A program made the translations under genes and the position numbers. From Reyranella sp. (GTDB lineage Bacteria > Pseudomonadota > Alphaproteobacteria > Reyranellales > Reyranellaceae), in assembly GCA_029946105.1 (NCBI GenBank), contig JAQSDW010000044.1:8930-60876 (forward strand): a stretch of DNA of 51,947 nt, given 5' to 3'. This document shows positions 34,819 to 44,582 of the stretch, piece by piece. The first letter of the stretch is position 1; each line of letters opens with the position of its first letter. The notes below the pieces were generated by a model. The model saw only the letters and a list, made by a program, of their open reading frames with translations. It did not search any database and was not told the origin of the DNA.

Positions 34819-35633
34819 CGGCGGCCTACGCCGGTCGTCCGCTCGATCGCCCGCTTTTGATGGCGATCGTCAACGTCACACCCGATTCGTTTTCCGACGG
34901 CGGTGAACGCCTCGACCCGGCGCAGGCCATCGACGATGGTCTGCGCTTCGTCTCGGAGGGCGCCGACATCATCGATGTCGGCGGTGAGTCGACGCGGCCG
35001 GGATCACAACCGACCTCGCCTGACGACGAACTGCGGCGCATCCTGCCCGTGATCGAAGGCCTGGCGCTGCACAATGTGTGTATTTCGATCGATACGCGGC
35101 GGGCATCGATCGCGCGTGCGGCCCTCGATGCCGGCGCGCGGATCGTGAACGACGTCTCGGCCTTGCGCGACGACGAGGCGATGCTGCCGCTGGTGGCCAG
35201 CCGGGACGTCGAGGTGGTCCTGATGCATCGGCGTGGCTTGCCGGAGAATACTTTCGCAGGACTGGCCTATGTCGACGTCGTGGAAGAGGTCCGCCAGTTC
35301 CTGCTCGAGCGTGCCGCGGTGTGCCAGGCCGCGGGCGTGAAGCGGGAAAGGATCGCGCTCGATCCCGGCATCGGCTTCGGCAAGAGCGTCGCCCAGGAAC
35401 TCGAGCTGATCGCCGGGGCAAGCCGGCTGGGCGATGCCGGCTATCCGGTACTGATAGGGTGCTCGCGCAAGAGCTTCATCGGCAGCCTTACCGGGGTCCC
35501 CAAGGCCCGCGACCGCGATCCGGCCTCGATCTGGCTGGCGGTCGAGGCCGCACGCCGGGGCGCCGCGATCGTTCGGGTGCACGACGTCGCCGGCACGCGG
35601 CAGGCTCTCGCCGTGTCGATGGCGATGCGATAG
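34815..35633 (+). CDS. folP: Dihydropteroate synthase
   Basis: A 272-residue TIM-barrel enzyme that joins pABA and hydroxymethyl-dihydropterin diphosphate in folate synthesis, the target of sulfonamides. Motifs are [50 protein letters not shown] and GCSRKSFIG, all intact, so a functional, sulfonamide-sensitive-type enzyme is expected. The frame starts at a TTG overlapping the ftsH stop (TTGA), a rare start that implies translational coupling. Confidence 0.96.
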   Translation: MTAAYAGRPLDRPLLMAIVNVTPDSFSDGGERLDPAQAIDDGLRFVSEGADIIDVGGESTRPGSQPTSPDDELRRILPVIEGLALHNVCISIDTRRASIARAALDAGARIVNDVSALRDDEAMLPLVASRDVEVVLMHRRGLPENTFAGLAYVDVVEEVRQFLLERAAVCQAAGVKRERIALDPGIGFGKSVAQELELIAGASRLGDAGYPVLIGCSRKSFIGSLTGVPKARDRDPASIWLAVEAARRGAAIVRVHDVAGTRQALAVSMAMR

Positions 35634-35643
35634 GCTCCGGCGC

Positions 35644-36993
35644 ATGTCCCGCTCCCTCTTCGGTACCGACGGTGTGCGCGGTCGCGCCAACTGCGAACCC
35701 ATGACGGCCGAGATCGCCATGCGTATCGGCATGGCCGCGGGACAGATGTTCAGGCAGGGTGAGCACCGCCACCGCGCCGTCATCGGCAAGGATACCCGGC
35801 TCTCCGGCTATATGATCGAGCAGGCGATAACTGCGGGCTTTCTGTCGGTCGGCGTCGATGTCCTGCTTCTGGGGCCGATCCCGACACCGGCCGTGGGCTT
35901 CCTGACGCGATCGATGCGCGCCGACATGGGCGTGATGATTTCGGCGTCGCACAATCCGTACGAGGACAACGGCATCAAGCTGTTCGGCCCCGACGGCTTC
36001 AAGCTTTCCGACGCCGTCGAAGGCAAGATCGGCGCCTTGGTCGAATCCCACTCCAGCATGCAGCTAGCGGCGCCCCGCCACATCGGCCGCGCCAAGCGAC
36101 TCGACGACGTCGAGGGTCGCTACATCGAGGCGGTGAAAGCGTCGGTGGCCCGCGGTCTCGATCTCACGGGCCTCAAGATCGTCGTCGATTGCGCCAATGG
36201 TGCCGCCTACAAGGTGGCGCCCACCGTGCTGTGGGAATTGGGCGCGGAGGTTGTCCGCGTCGGTGTCTCGCCCGACGGTTTCAACATCAACGGCGGCTGC
36301 GGCTCGACGCATCCGGCGGTCCTGCAGGAGCAGGTTGTCACTCACGGGGCAAATATCGGTATCGCGCTCGACGGCGATGCCGATCGGGTGTTGCTGGTCT
36401 GCGAGCAGGGCCGGCTGATCGACGGCGACCAGCTGATGGGCACGATCGCCGATCAGTGGGCGCGCGAGGGACGGCTGGCCGGAGGCGGCGTGGTCGCCAC
36501 CGTCATGTCCAATCTGGGACTGGAGCGCTACCTCTCGGCGCTTGGCCTGGCGCTGGTGCGCACGCAGGTGGGTGATCGCTACGTCCTCGAGCGGATGCGC
36601 GCCGATGGCTACAACCTGGGTGGCGAGCAGTCGGGCCATATCATCATGACCGATCACGCCACGACCGGAGACGGCCTCATGGCCGCGCTACACGCACTGT
36701 CGGCCATGATCAAGACGGGCAAGCCTGCGAGCGAGGTCTTCCATGCGTTCACGCCGGTGCCTCAACTCCTGAAGAATGTGCGCGTGGGAGATGCCAACGC
36801 GGCCATGGGCGCGGTGTCGGTCGTCAAGGCGATCGCCGCCGCCGAGCAGCGGCTCGGCAAGAACGGCCGCATCCTGGTGCGGAAGTCCGGCACCGAGCCG
36901 CTGATCCGCGTCATGGCCGAGGGCGACGATTCGGATCTCGTGCGCGCCGTGGTCGACCAGATCATCGAGGCGATCCCCCGGCAGGCGGCATGA
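35644..36993 (+). CDS. glmM: Phosphoglucosamine mutase
   Basis: A 449-residue alpha-phosphohexomutase converting glucosamine 6-phosphate to the 1-phosphate for UDP-GlcNAc, peptidoglycan and lipid A. The N-terminus is [14 protein letters not shown], the phosphoserine loop is [15 protein letters not shown] with Ser102, the metal loop is [12 protein letters not shown], the sugar-binding loop is [10 protein letters not shown], and the phosphate loop is [17 protein letters not shown]. It follows folP by 10 bp, the conserved ftsH-folP-glmM order, and its stop overlaps the thiD start. Confidence 0.98.
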   Translation: MSRSLFGTDGVRGRANCEPMTAEIAMRIGMAAGQMFRQGEHRHRAVIGKDTRLSGYMIEQAITAGFLSVGVDVLLLGPIPTPAVGFLTRSMRADMGVMISASHNPYEDNGIKLFGPDGFKLSDAVEGKIGALVESHSSMQLAAPRHIGRAKRLDDVEGRYIEAVKASVARGLDLTGLKIVVDCANGAAYKVAPTVLWELGAEVVRVGVSPDGFNINGGCGSTHPAVLQEQVVTHGANIGIALDGDADRVLLVCEQGRLIDGDQLMGTIADQWAREGRLAGGGVVATVMSNLGLERYLSALGLALVRTQVGDRYVLERMRADGYNLGGEQSGHIIMTDHATTGDGLMAALHALSAMIKTGKPASEVFHAFTPVPQLLKNVRVGDANAAMGAVSVVKAIAAAEQRLGKNGRILVRKSGTEPLIRVMAEGDDSDLVRAVVDQIIEAIPRQAA

Positions 36994-37790
36994 AGGGTCG
37001 CGTTCTGATCGTTGCCGGGTCTGACTCCGGCGGCGGGGCGGGGATCCAGGCAGATATCAAGGCCGTGACCGCCATGAACGGTTTTGCCGCCACCGCGGTG
37101 ACGGCACTGACGGCCCAGAACACCCGGGGCGTTCATGGCGTCGTGCCCATCGACCCCGCCTTCATCGTGCAGCAGATCGAGGTCGTCCTGGACGATATCG
37201 GGGCCGATGCCCTGAAGACCGGCATGCTGCACAGCACCGAGGTGATCGGCGCGGTGGCGGGTGCCTTCGCCCGGCTTGCGCCTTCGATTCCTCTGGTGGT
37301 CGACCCTGTCATGGTCGCCACCAAGGGTGCCCACCGCCTCCTGTTGAATGATGCTGAGGCGGCAATGCGCGATGTGCTGCTGCCAATGGCGACGCTGCTG
37401 ACGCCCAATCTGCCGGAAGCGGAGGTTCTTGTTGGTTTTCCGGTTCGGGCCGAGGTCGACATGCACCGTGCCGCCGAGCACCTCGCCGGATTGGGTGCCA
37501 AAGCTGTCCTGATGAAAGGCGGCCATCTCGAAGGCGACCGCGTGATCGACCTGTTGTTCCACGATGGTCGCTTCGAGCGGTTCGAGGATGCGCGCATCGC
37601 CAGCCGCAATACGCACGGCACCGGCTGCACGCTGGCGTCAGCGATTGCCGCTGGCCTCGCCCAAAACATGAGCCTCAAGGATGCCGTGGCACGTGCCCGC
37701 GCCTATGTGCGTGCTGCCATCGAAACCGCGCCCGGCTTCGGCCATGGCCTCGGCCCGCTAAACCACGCCGTAACGATCAGACCGGGCTAG
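36990..37790 (+). CDS. thiD: HMP/HMP-phosphate kinase ThiD
   Basis: A 266-residue ribokinase-fold enzyme that phosphorylates hydroxymethylpyrimidine and its monophosphate for thiamin synthesis. Family signatures are [40 protein letters not shown], and the anion hole in [15 protein letters not shown]. It overlaps glmM by 4 bp (ATGA). Its last 14 bp overlap the end of the convergent alpha/beta hydrolase gene. Its product supplies the pyrimidine half used by the ThiE encoded at 4.7-5.4 kb. Confidence 0.97.
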   Translation: MKGRVLIVAGSDSGGGAGIQADIKAVTAMNGFAATAVTALTAQNTRGVHGVVPIDPAFIVQQIEVVLDDIGADALKTGMLHSTEVIGAVAGAFARLAPSIPLVVDPVMVATKGAHRLLLNDAEAAMRDVLLPMATLLTPNLPEAEVLVGFPVRAEVDMHRAAEHLAGLGAKAVLMKGGHLEGDRVIDLLFHDGRFERFEDARIASRNTHGTGCTLASAIAAGLAQNMSLKDAVARARAYVRAAIETAPGFGHGLGPLNHAVTIRPG

Positions 37791-38649
37791 CGCCGATCGC
37801 CGCCGGATGGCCCGGTGTCCATTTGCCGGCTCCGGCCAGCGTGATGAAGTTCCAGAGCTCGCGGTTGAAGGCGTCCGGTTCCTCGACGTTCACGGTGTGG
37901 CCGGTCTTGGCGAACATCGCGAGCCCGGCATTCGGCAGCACGCGCTTGAGGTAGAGGCTGGGCTGCAGGCAGGGATCGTCCTCGTCGCCGCAGATGATCA
38001 GGGTCGGCAGGTCGAGCTTCTTCCACTCTTCCTCGAAGTCGTACAGCGACGGCCGCTTGCCCTGGTAGTTCTCCATGGTGTTGGCGGCGCCGACGTCGGG
38101 ATGCTCGCCGAGTTGGCGGACGAACTCGGCGAAGCCACGCGGATCCTTCTGCTTGAAGCGCGAGCGCGTCGGATTGCCGATCAGGCTCTCGGCATATTTC
38201 ACCATGCCCTCCGCGCGAATCTTCCCGGCCGTCGCTTGGGCATTCTTCTTGAACTGTTCGTGGCCGTCGCGGCCGGCACCCGAACCGACGCCCGCCAGGG
38301 TGAGAGACAGGGCCCGGTCGGGATAGCAGCGGCCGAAATGGGCCGTGGCGAACGCGCCTTGCGACAGTCCCACCACATGCGCCTTGGCGATCTTCAGATG
38401 GTCGAGCATGTGCCTGGCGTCATCGACGGCATGCTGCTGGGAGTACATTGCCGGGCTTTCCGGGACGTCGGAGCCTGGATAGCCGCGGAAGGAATAGGTG
38501 ACGCAGCGGTGCTTGCGGGCGAAGAAGCGCATCTGCGGCTCCCAACTGCGCCAGTCGCCGCTGTACTCGTGGACGAAAAGGATGGGCGTGCCGCTGCCGA
38601 TTTCCTCGTAGTAGAGTTTCACGCCATCGGGCGTCGTTGCCTGCGGCAT
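37777..38649 (-). CDS. Alpha/beta hydrolase
   Basis: A 290-residue alpha/beta-fold hydrolase without a signal peptide. The oxyanion segment is ILFVHEYSGDWRSW, the nucleophile elbow is VVGLSQGAF with Ser96, the acid is probably in IICGDEDDP, and the histidine in AKTGHTVNVEEP. It resembles the esterase/C-C hydrolase group, with no evident substrate. GGAG lies 6 nt before the ATG at 38649. It begins 22 bp after the upstream aminotransferase stop on the same strand, so the two are likely co-transcribed. Confidence 0.88.
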   Translation of the reverse strand: MPQATTPDGVKLYYEEIGSGTPILFVHEYSGDWRSWEPQMRFFARKHRCVTYSFRGYPGSDVPESPAMYSQQHAVDDARHMLDHLKIAKAHVVGLSQGAFATAHFGRCYPDRALSLTLAGVGSGAGRDGHEQFKKNAQATAGKIRAEGMVKYAESLIGNPTRSRFKQKDPRGFAEFVRQLGEHPDVGAANTMENYQGKRPSLYDFEEEWKKLDLPTLIICGDEDDPCLQPSLYLKRVLPNAGLAMFAKTGHTVNVEEPDAFNRELWNFITLAGAGKWTPGHPAAIGASPV

Positions 38650-38671
38650 CTCCTGCTCCGTCCTGAAATTT

Positions 38672-39850
38672 CTACGCGCCGAAACGTTCCAGCCGCTCCA
38701 GCACCACGGGGATCCTGTCGTCGGCGACATTGGCGAAGGCCAGCCGCACGAAGCGCTCCTGGCCGGCACCGAACATGTCGCCTGGAATCGTCAGCAGGTT
38801 CTCCTCGTCGGCCAGGCGCTTGGACACGTCGGTCGAGCGTTGGCCTGCGAACGGATGTTCCACATAGGCGAAATAGGCGCCGATGCTGACCAGCCGCCAC
38901 CGGTTGGAGCGGGAGAGGCCGTCGCCCAGCATGTTGGCCCGCGCCTTCAGGGCCTCGGTGTTGCGTCTTGCCCAGGGCAGCAGGTTACGTAGGCCGTAAA
39001 GCGCTGCTTCCTGGCCGAGCCGGGGTGGGCAGATCGCGACGCAGTCCATCGCCTTCTCGATCTCCGCCATCAAGCCTCGGCCCGCTGTCACGCCGCCGAC
39101 GCGATAGCCGGTCAGGGCGAAGACCTTGGAGAAGCTGTAGAGATGGACCAGCGTGCCGCGCCATTCGGGGTCGGCGAAGAGATCGTGCGGCCGCTCGCCT
39201 TCCGGCAGGAAATCCTTGTAGGTCTCGTCGAGCATGAGGGCGATTCCGCGTTGCTTGGCGAGTTCGTAGAACGCGTGGATGGTCGCGCGCGGATAGACCG
39301 CGCCGGTCGGGTTGTTGGGCGAGATGAGGACGATGGCGCGGGTACGCGGTCCGATCAGCTTCGCCGCGTCCTCGGCGTTGGGGACGCCGCCCGAGTCGGG
39401 ACGGAAATCGAGCGACACGGGCTCGACGCCCTGCATGCGCAGCCACATGTCGTGATTGAAGTAGTGCGGTCGTGGCAGGATCACCTGGTCGCCGGCCTTG
39501 GCGAGGCTCATGAGCGCCAGGCAGAAGGCTTGATTGCACCCTGAGGTAATGCCGACTTCTCCCGCCGTGACGGCGGAGCCGTAGAATGCGGAGAGGTGGG
39601 CGGCATAGGCCTCGCGCAGCACAGGCAGGCCGAGGATCGGCGTGTAGCCATGCACCGCCGGATCGAGCAGCAGTTCGCCCAGATGCTTGCGCAGTTCCAT
39701 CGCCGGCGGATGGCCGGGTACAGCCTGACTGAGGTCGATCAGCGGTCGCTCGGCGGAAAAGGTGCGGCCCAGCACCCAGCGCTTGGTTTCGCCGATGGGC
39801 GAGGGCTCGACGGCAGCGAGCCACGGGTTGACGGCGGGGATGCGTTGCAT
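38672..39850 (-). CDS. PLP-dependent class I/II aminotransferase
   Basis: A 392-residue fold-type I aminotransferase. Signatures are the substrate loop in HGYTPILGLPVLREAY, EVGITSGCNQAFCLAL for cofactor phosphate binding, SPNNPTGAVYPRATI, DETYKDF and the PLP lysine in YSFSKVFALTGYRVGG. The C-terminal Arg region is RFVRLAFANV. The amino-acid specificity is not clear. I chose ATG 39850 because AAGG lies 6 nt upstream; an in-frame start at 39883 lacks one. It probably forms a two-gene unit with the hydrolase. Confidence 0.9.
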   Translation of the reverse strand: MQRIPAVNPWLAAVEPSPIGETKRWVLGRTFSAERPLIDLSQAVPGHPPAMELRKHLGELLLDPAVHGYTPILGLPVLREAYAAHLSAFYGSAVTAGEVGITSGCNQAFCLALMSLAKAGDQVILPRPHYFNHDMWLRMQGVEPVSLDFRPDSGGVPNAEDAAKLIGPRTRAIVLISPNNPTGAVYPRATIHAFYELAKQRGIALMLDETYKDFLPEGERPHDLFADPEWRGTLVHLYSFSKVFALTGYRVGGVTAGRGLMAEIEKAMDCVAICPPRLGQEAALYGLRNLLPWARRNTEALKARANMLGDGLSRSNRWRLVSIGAYFAYVEHPFAGQRSTDVSKRLADEENLLTIPGDMFGAGQERFVRLAFANVADDRIPVVLERLERFGA

Positions 39851-40165
39851 TTCAGACCTTGCTGCCGTCGGCGCGCTTGGCACTTGCGCTGATGTTTACT
39901 CTTGAGAACAATTCCACAGTGATTTCCTGCACGATGATTTCCTGCTGCTTCCCGCAGGGCATTCCCGGGAAGCGGCGGGAGCATCCGGGTCCCACTGCAG
40001 CCTGTCAAACTCCCGCTCCGAGCGGCCTGCTATTCGAAAATGCGTTGCTTGCGCCCTGTCTTATGCATAGCATCCGATCCAAGGCTCCAACGAGAGCCAT
40101 CGCATCGCGGCGACGCGGGCAAAACGATCAGCCGTCCGATCAGGATAGCGTTTAGGAGGAAATTT
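39851..40165. other. 315-bp divergent regulatory region
   Basis: The gap between the leftward aminotransferase and the rightward sugar transporter operon. It holds an exact 11-bp direct repeat, TGATTTCCTGC, at 39920-39930 and 39935-39945 (15-bp period), and an 8-bp palindrome TATGCATA near 40063. A weak -35/-10 pair, TTGCTT (40045-40050) and TAGCAT (40068-40073), is 17 bp apart. AGGAGGA lies just before the transporter start. I see no RNA gene. Confidence 0.5.
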
Positions 40166-41506
40166 ATGGCTTCCAGGAAAGTCACTCGTCGTCGTTTCGT
40201 GGCCGGTACGGCCGCTCTGTCGACCGCCATGGTGGCGGCACCCTTCGTTCGTGGCGCCTATGCTGCCGGCAAGCTCTCGCTCGGCCTGTGGGACCACTGG
40301 GTTCCCGGCGCCAACAAGGCCAGCGAGGCGCTGATCAAGGAGTGGGCCGAGAAGGAAAAGGTCGATGTCACGATCGACTACATCACCTCGCAGGGCAACA
40401 AGCTGCTGCTGACTACCGCCGCGGAATCGCAGGCCAAGTCCGGTCACGACGTGCTGTCGTTCTCGACCTGGCTGCCGTCGCGCTATGCCGACCAACTGGT
40501 GTCGATGAACGACGTCATGGAGCCGCTGATCAAGCAGAACGGCGCCGTGAACGCTACCGTCGAATATCTCGGCAAGGTCGACGGCAAGTGGCTGGCCGTC
40601 CCGGCGACTATTGGCAGTCAGATCAAGGGCCCGTGCTCGCGCATCGACCTGATGAAGCAGTATGCCGGCATCGACGTACAGGCGATGTATCCGGCTGGCG
40701 CCCCCCCCAAGGCCGACGCTTGGACTTTCGATGCCTTCCTGAAGGCCGCCGAGGCTTGCCAGAAGGGCGGTCACGCCTTCGGCATCGGTCTCGGCACAAC
40801 CTCCGACTCAGTCGACACGGCCGGCGCGATCTTCCACGGCTTCGGTGCGCAATTGGTGAATGCCAAGGGTGACATTACGGTCAAGAGCGACAACGTCCGG
40901 AAAGCTCTCGACTACTACAAGCGCCTGATGGCGTTCCTGCCGGAAGATGCCCCGGCATGGGACGATGCCTCGAACAACAAGTGGCTGGTCTCGGGCAAGG
41001 GCGCGCTGATCATGAACCCGCCCAGCGCCTGGGCCGTTGCCAAGCGCGACGCGCCCAAGGTCGCTGAGCAGCTCTGGACACACGGTTTCCCGGCTGGACC
41101 GGCGGGCCGCTACGCGCCGTTCCTGCCATTCTTCTGGGGCACCTGGACCTTCAGCAAGAACCAGTCGGCGGCCAAGAGCCTGTTGGTCTTCCTGAGCCAG
41201 GCGTCTTCGGCCGAGAAGTTGGTGGCGGCCAGCGGCGGCTACGACCTGCCGTCCTTCGCCAACTTCACGACGTTCAAGACCTGGGCTGAGGAAGTGCCGC
41301 CGAAGGGCACGCTCTTCCATTATCCGAACCCATACAACCACCAGGTCCTGTCGATCGCCGCGGCGCCCGCGCCGCACAAGATCGCCGAGCAGATCTACAC
41401 GCAGGCCATCATGACCCAGATGGCTGTCCGCCATGCCAAGGGTGAGGCGATGGACAAGACGCTCGATTGGGCGGGTAAGGAAATCGAAGGGTTCTCGCGC
41501 AACTAG
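40166..41506 (+). CDS. Sugar ABC transporter periplasmic binding protein (Tat-exported)
   Basis: A 446-residue family 1 solute-binding protein (CUT1 type). The N-terminus contains a twin-arginine motif in KVTRRRFVAGTAALST, with a likely cleavage at AYAAG, so it is probably exported folded through Tat. The mature part begins LSLGLWDHWVPGANKASEAL and continues with the two-lobe pattern, such as DVLSFSTWLPSRYADQLVSM and WLVSGKGALIMNPPSAWAVA. The ligand is a sugar or polyol that cannot be read off. AGGAGGA lies 5 nt before the ATG at 40166. First gene of a six-gene operon. Confidence 0.9.
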   Translation: MASRKVTRRRFVAGTAALSTAMVAAPFVRGAYAAGKLSLGLWDHWVPGANKASEALIKEWAEKEKVDVTIDYITSQGNKLLLTTAAESQAKSGHDVLSFSTWLPSRYADQLVSMNDVMEPLIKQNGAVNATVEYLGKVDGKWLAVPATIGSQIKGPCSRIDLMKQYAGIDVQAMYPAGAPPKADAWTFDAFLKAAEACQKGGHAFGIGLGTTSDSVDTAGAIFHGFGAQLVNAKGDITVKSDNVRKALDYYKRLMAFLPEDAPAWDDASNNKWLVSGKGALIMNPPSAWAVAKRDAPKVAEQLWTHGFPAGPAGRYAPFLPFFWGTWTFSKNQSAAKSLLVFLSQASSAEKLVAASGGYDLPSFANFTTFKTWAEEVPPKGTLFHYPNPYNHQVLSIAAAPAPHKIAEQIYTQAIMTQMAVRHAKGEAMDKTLDWAGKEIEGFSRN

Positions 41507-41528
41507 CGCGGCTCGTCGACGCGCTCTA

Positions 41529-41555
41529 GGGGACGCCGCCGGAAACGGCGTCCCC
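41529..41555 (+). other. Intercistronic stem-loop after the binding-protein gene
   Basis: A perfect 10-bp stem, GGGGACGCCG (41529-41538) with CGGCGTCCCC (41546-41555), encloses a 7-nt loop. No T run follows. Such hairpins between binding-protein and permease genes are known to protect the upstream mRNA and give excess binding protein, as in malE-malF. Confidence 0.6.
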
Positions 41556-41595
41556 GCGGGTGCAACACATCGGCCAACCTCGCCGGGAGCATCCA

Positions 41596-42525
41596 ATGGC
41601 AGACATCGCCGCCCCAAGTTCGATCGCCGGTACCGGCGATAGCCGCAGCAGCTTGCACAAGCTCATGCAGCGCAAATCGACCGTTGCCTTCCTGATGGCG
41701 CTGCCGCTGATCCTGCTGATCACGATCCTCGTCGCCTATCCGGCTGGGTACGCCGTCTACCTGGCAACCCTGAACAAAGGCATGACGCGCTTCGTCGGCT
41801 TCGGCAATTTCACATTCCTGTTCGGCCGCGACACCTTCTGGCTGGTCGTCTATCAATCCTGCCTGTTCGCCATCACCGCTGTCATCTTCAAGGCGCTGAT
41901 CGGCTTCGTCGTCGCCCATTTCGTGCACAACATTCCGAGCAAGGGCCAGCGTAAGTGGCGCGGCATGCTGCTGGTGCCGTGGGTCATTCCGCCGGCCATG
42001 AGCACGCTCGCCTGGCTGTGGCTGTTCGATCCGTCCTACAGCGCCATCAACTACCTGCTGCAGCCGCTCGGCATCGATCGCATCCCCTGGACGGGCGAGG
42101 CCGGCTGGGCGCGCTTCTCGGTCATCCTGGTGAACGTCTGGATCGGTTCGCCGTTCTTCATGATCATGTATCTCGCCGCGCTCAAGTCGGTTCCCGAGCA
42201 GCTCTACGAGGCCGCCGCCATCGACGGTGCCACCTGGTGGCAGCGCATCTGGTACGTGACCCTGCCGATGATGCGCAACATCATCGCCATCACGGCGCTG
42301 TTCTCGCTGATCGTCACCTTCGCCAACTTCGACATCGTGCGCGTGTTGACGGCGGGCGGTCCTCTCAACAGTACCCACATCTTCGGGACCTGGGCGTTCC
42401 GCGTCGGCATCGAGGGCGGCGACATACCGCTCGGCGCCAGCGTGTCGCTGTTCATGGTGCCGATCCTGGCGGTCGCCGCGGCCTTCATCCTGCGCGATAT
42501 CACCAAGCGGGGGAGTGAAGTCTGA
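41596..42525 (+). CDS. Sugar ABC transporter permease, MalF/UgpA-like
   Basis: A 309-residue permease with about six membrane helices, the first at ALPLILLITILVAYPAGYAV. The ATPase-contact loop reads YEAAAIDGATWWQRIWYVTLP, a classic EAA motif. GGGAG precedes the ATG at 41596. It forms the membrane channel with the next permease, which starts on its stop codon (TGATG). Confidence 0.93.
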   Translation: MADIAAPSSIAGTGDSRSSLHKLMQRKSTVAFLMALPLILLITILVAYPAGYAVYLATLNKGMTRFVGFGNFTFLFGRDTFWLVVYQSCLFAITAVIFKALIGFVVAHFVHNIPSKGQRKWRGMLLVPWVIPPAMSTLAWLWLFDPSYSAINYLLQPLGIDRIPWTGEAGWARFSVILVNVWIGSPFFMIMYLAALKSVPEQLYEAAAIDGATWWQRIWYVTLPMMRNIIAITALFSLIVTFANFDIVRVLTAGGPLNSTHIFGTWAFRVGIEGGDIPLGASVSLFMVPILAVAAAFILRDITKRGSEV

Positions 42526-43433
42526 TGACCAACGTCGCAATCACGGACGCCCCGTCCACCCGTCCCGCCTATGGCAGCATGAGCAGCGATCGGCGCTGGG
42601 CACTGCGCTGGTCCTATTTCTTCCTGGTGCTGTTCGCCATCTTCTTCCTGATGCCGCCGATTTACATGCTGATCACCTCGCTGAAGACCAGTCAGGAGAT
42701 CTCGGCTGCCGGCAATCCGTGGTGGATCTACAATCCGACCATCGAGAACTACCTCGAGCTTCTTACGCAGAACCACTACCTGACATTCTTCCGCAATTCG
42801 GCGGTCGTGGCGGTGTGCGTGGTCATCATCACCATGCTGATCAGCGTCATCGCCGCTTTCGCGCTGGCGCGGATGAAGTTCTGGGGCTCGGCAACGCTGG
42901 CGACCGGTGTCTTCCTGACCTATCTCATTCCGGAAACGCTGCTGTTCATCCCGCTGTTCAAGATGTTCGCCTGGGTCAACGAGACCTTCGACATCCAGCT
43001 CATGAACCACTGGTGGACGCTGATCATCCTCTATCCGACGCTGACGGTGCCGTTCGCCACCTGGATCATGATCGGCTATTTCGCCTCGATCCCCAAGGAG
43101 CTCGACGAGGCGGCGCTGATCGACGGTGCCACGTGGATGCAGACGCTCACCAAGATCTTCATTCCGGTGGCTCTGCCGGGCATCATTGCCGCCACCATCT
43201 TCACCTTCACGGTGGCGTGGGCGCAGTTCCTCTATCCGCTCGCCTTCACCACCTCGACGACGGAATTGGTACTGCCCGTCGGCATCATCACGACCCTGAT
43301 CAAGGGTGACGTGTTCAATTGGGGTCAGATCATGACTGGCGCCTTGCTTGGCGCCGCGCCACCGCTCATCATCTACGCCTTCCTCATGGACTATTACATC
43401 GCGGGTCTGACTGCCGGCGCTACTAAAGGGTAA
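42525..43433 (+). CDS. Sugar ABC transporter permease, MalG/UgpE-like
   Basis: A 302-residue permease partner. The first helix is FFLVLFAIFFLMPPIYMLI and the EAA loop is DEAALIDGATWMQTLTKIFI. The last helices end ALLGAAPPLIIYAFLMDYYI then GLTAGATKG, typical of MalG-like proteins. It is translationally coupled to the upstream permease and lies 6 bp before the ATPase gene. Confidence 0.93.
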   Translation: MTNVAITDAPSTRPAYGSMSSDRRWALRWSYFFLVLFAIFFLMPPIYMLITSLKTSQEISAAGNPWWIYNPTIENYLELLTQNHYLTFFRNSAVVAVCVVIITMLISVIAAFALARMKFWGSATLATGVFLTYLIPETLLFIPLFKMFAWVNETFDIQLMNHWWTLIILYPTLTVPFATWIMIGYFASIPKELDEAALIDGATWMQTLTKIFIPVALPGIIAATIFTFTVAWAQFLYPLAFTTSTTELVLPVGIITTLIKGDVFNWGQIMTGALLGAAPPLIIYAFLMDYYIAGLTAGATKG

Positions 43434-43439
43434 GGGACA

Positions 43440-44540
43440 ATGGCTCAAGTGACGCTGCGCAAGATCATCAAGAAGTACGACGAAGTCCTCGCCGTTCGTG
43501 GAATCGATCTCGATATCGTCGACAAGGAGTTCATCGTGCTGGTCGGGCCCTCGGGCTGCGGCAAGAGCACGACGCTGCGCATGATCGCCGGACTGGAGGA
43601 GATCAGCGGTGGCGACATTGCCATCGGCGGGCATGTGGTCAACGACGTGCCGCCGAAGGACCGGGACATCGCCATGGTGTTCCAGAACTACGCGCTTTAT
43701 CCGCACATGAACGTCTACGAGAACATGTCGTTCGGACTGAAGCTCAAGAAGACGCCGAAGGACGAGATCGACCGCCGCGTGAAGCAGGCGGCGCAAATCC
43801 TGGACATCACCGAACTGCTCGACCGCAAGCCCAAGCAACTCTCGGGCGGCCAGCGCCAGCGTGTCGCCATGGGCCGCGCCATCGTGCGCGATCCCAAGGT
43901 GTTCCTGTTCGACGAGCCGCTCTCCAACCTCGACGCCAAGCTGCGCGTCCAGATGCGCACCGAGATCAAGAAGGTGCACCAGAAGGTGCGTACCACCACG
44001 GTCTACGTGACCCACGACCAGGTCGAGGCAATGACCCTGGCCGACCGCGTCGTGGTGATGAACGCCGGCCTGATCGAGCAGGTCGGCACGCCGAACGATC
44101 TCTATCATTCGCCGATCACCAAGTTCGTGGCGGGCTTCATCGGCTCGCCGGCGATGAACTTCATCCCCTGCCAGCTCGAGCAGGCGGCCGGGGCGCTTAA
44201 CATTCGCCTCAGCGACAAGCTTTCCTTCCCGGTGCCGGCCGACCGCACGGCGCGCTACACCAGCCAGGTCGGCAAGGCCAACCTGGTGCTGGGCCTCCGG
44301 CCCGAGCACATCGCCGAGACGCGGCCGCACACCGAGCCCAACCAGCACGATTTCGACATGATGATCGACGTCGTCGAGCCGATGGGCATGGAGACGCTGG
44401 TCTATTTCACCCTCGCCGGCGCCGAGATCTGCGGGCGGGTCAATCCCAATGCGGGAGCCGTCGCCATGCAGTCGATGAAACTGCGCGCCGACCTCAGCAA
44501 CATGCATCTGATCGACGACGGCACCGGGAAGGTGCTTTAA
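43440..44540 (+). CDS. Sugar ABC transporter ATPase, UgpC/MalK-like
   Basis: A 366-residue ATPase of the CUT1 type, with Walker A GPSGCGKST (residues 36-44), FQNYALYPHMNVYENM, signature LSGGQRQRVAMGRAIV, Walker B VFLFDEPLSNLDAKLR and VTHDQVEAMTLADR. The C-terminal MalK-like regulatory region includes VLGLRPEHIAE. It energises the two permeases upstream. MalK-type ATPases can serve more than one sugar transporter, so substrate specificity lies in the binding protein. Confidence 0.95.
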   Translation: MAQVTLRKIIKKYDEVLAVRGIDLDIVDKEFIVLVGPSGCGKSTTLRMIAGLEEISGGDIAIGGHVVNDVPPKDRDIAMVFQNYALYPHMNVYENMSFGLKLKKTPKDEIDRRVKQAAQILDITELLDRKPKQLSGGQRQRVAMGRAIVRDPKVFLFDEPLSNLDAKLRVQMRTEIKKVHQKVRTTTVYVTHDQVEAMTLADRVVVMNAGLIEQVGTPNDLYHSPITKFVAGFIGSPAMNFIPCQLEQAAGALNIRLSDKLSFPVPADRTARYTSQVGKANLVLGLRPEHIAETRPHTEPNQHDFDMMIDVVEPMGMETLVYFTLAGAEICGRVNPNAGAVAMQSMKLRADLSNMHLIDDGTGKVL

Positions 44541-44582
44541 TCGTCCCTCGGAGCATCGTTTCGCAGCGTTAAGGAGACATTG

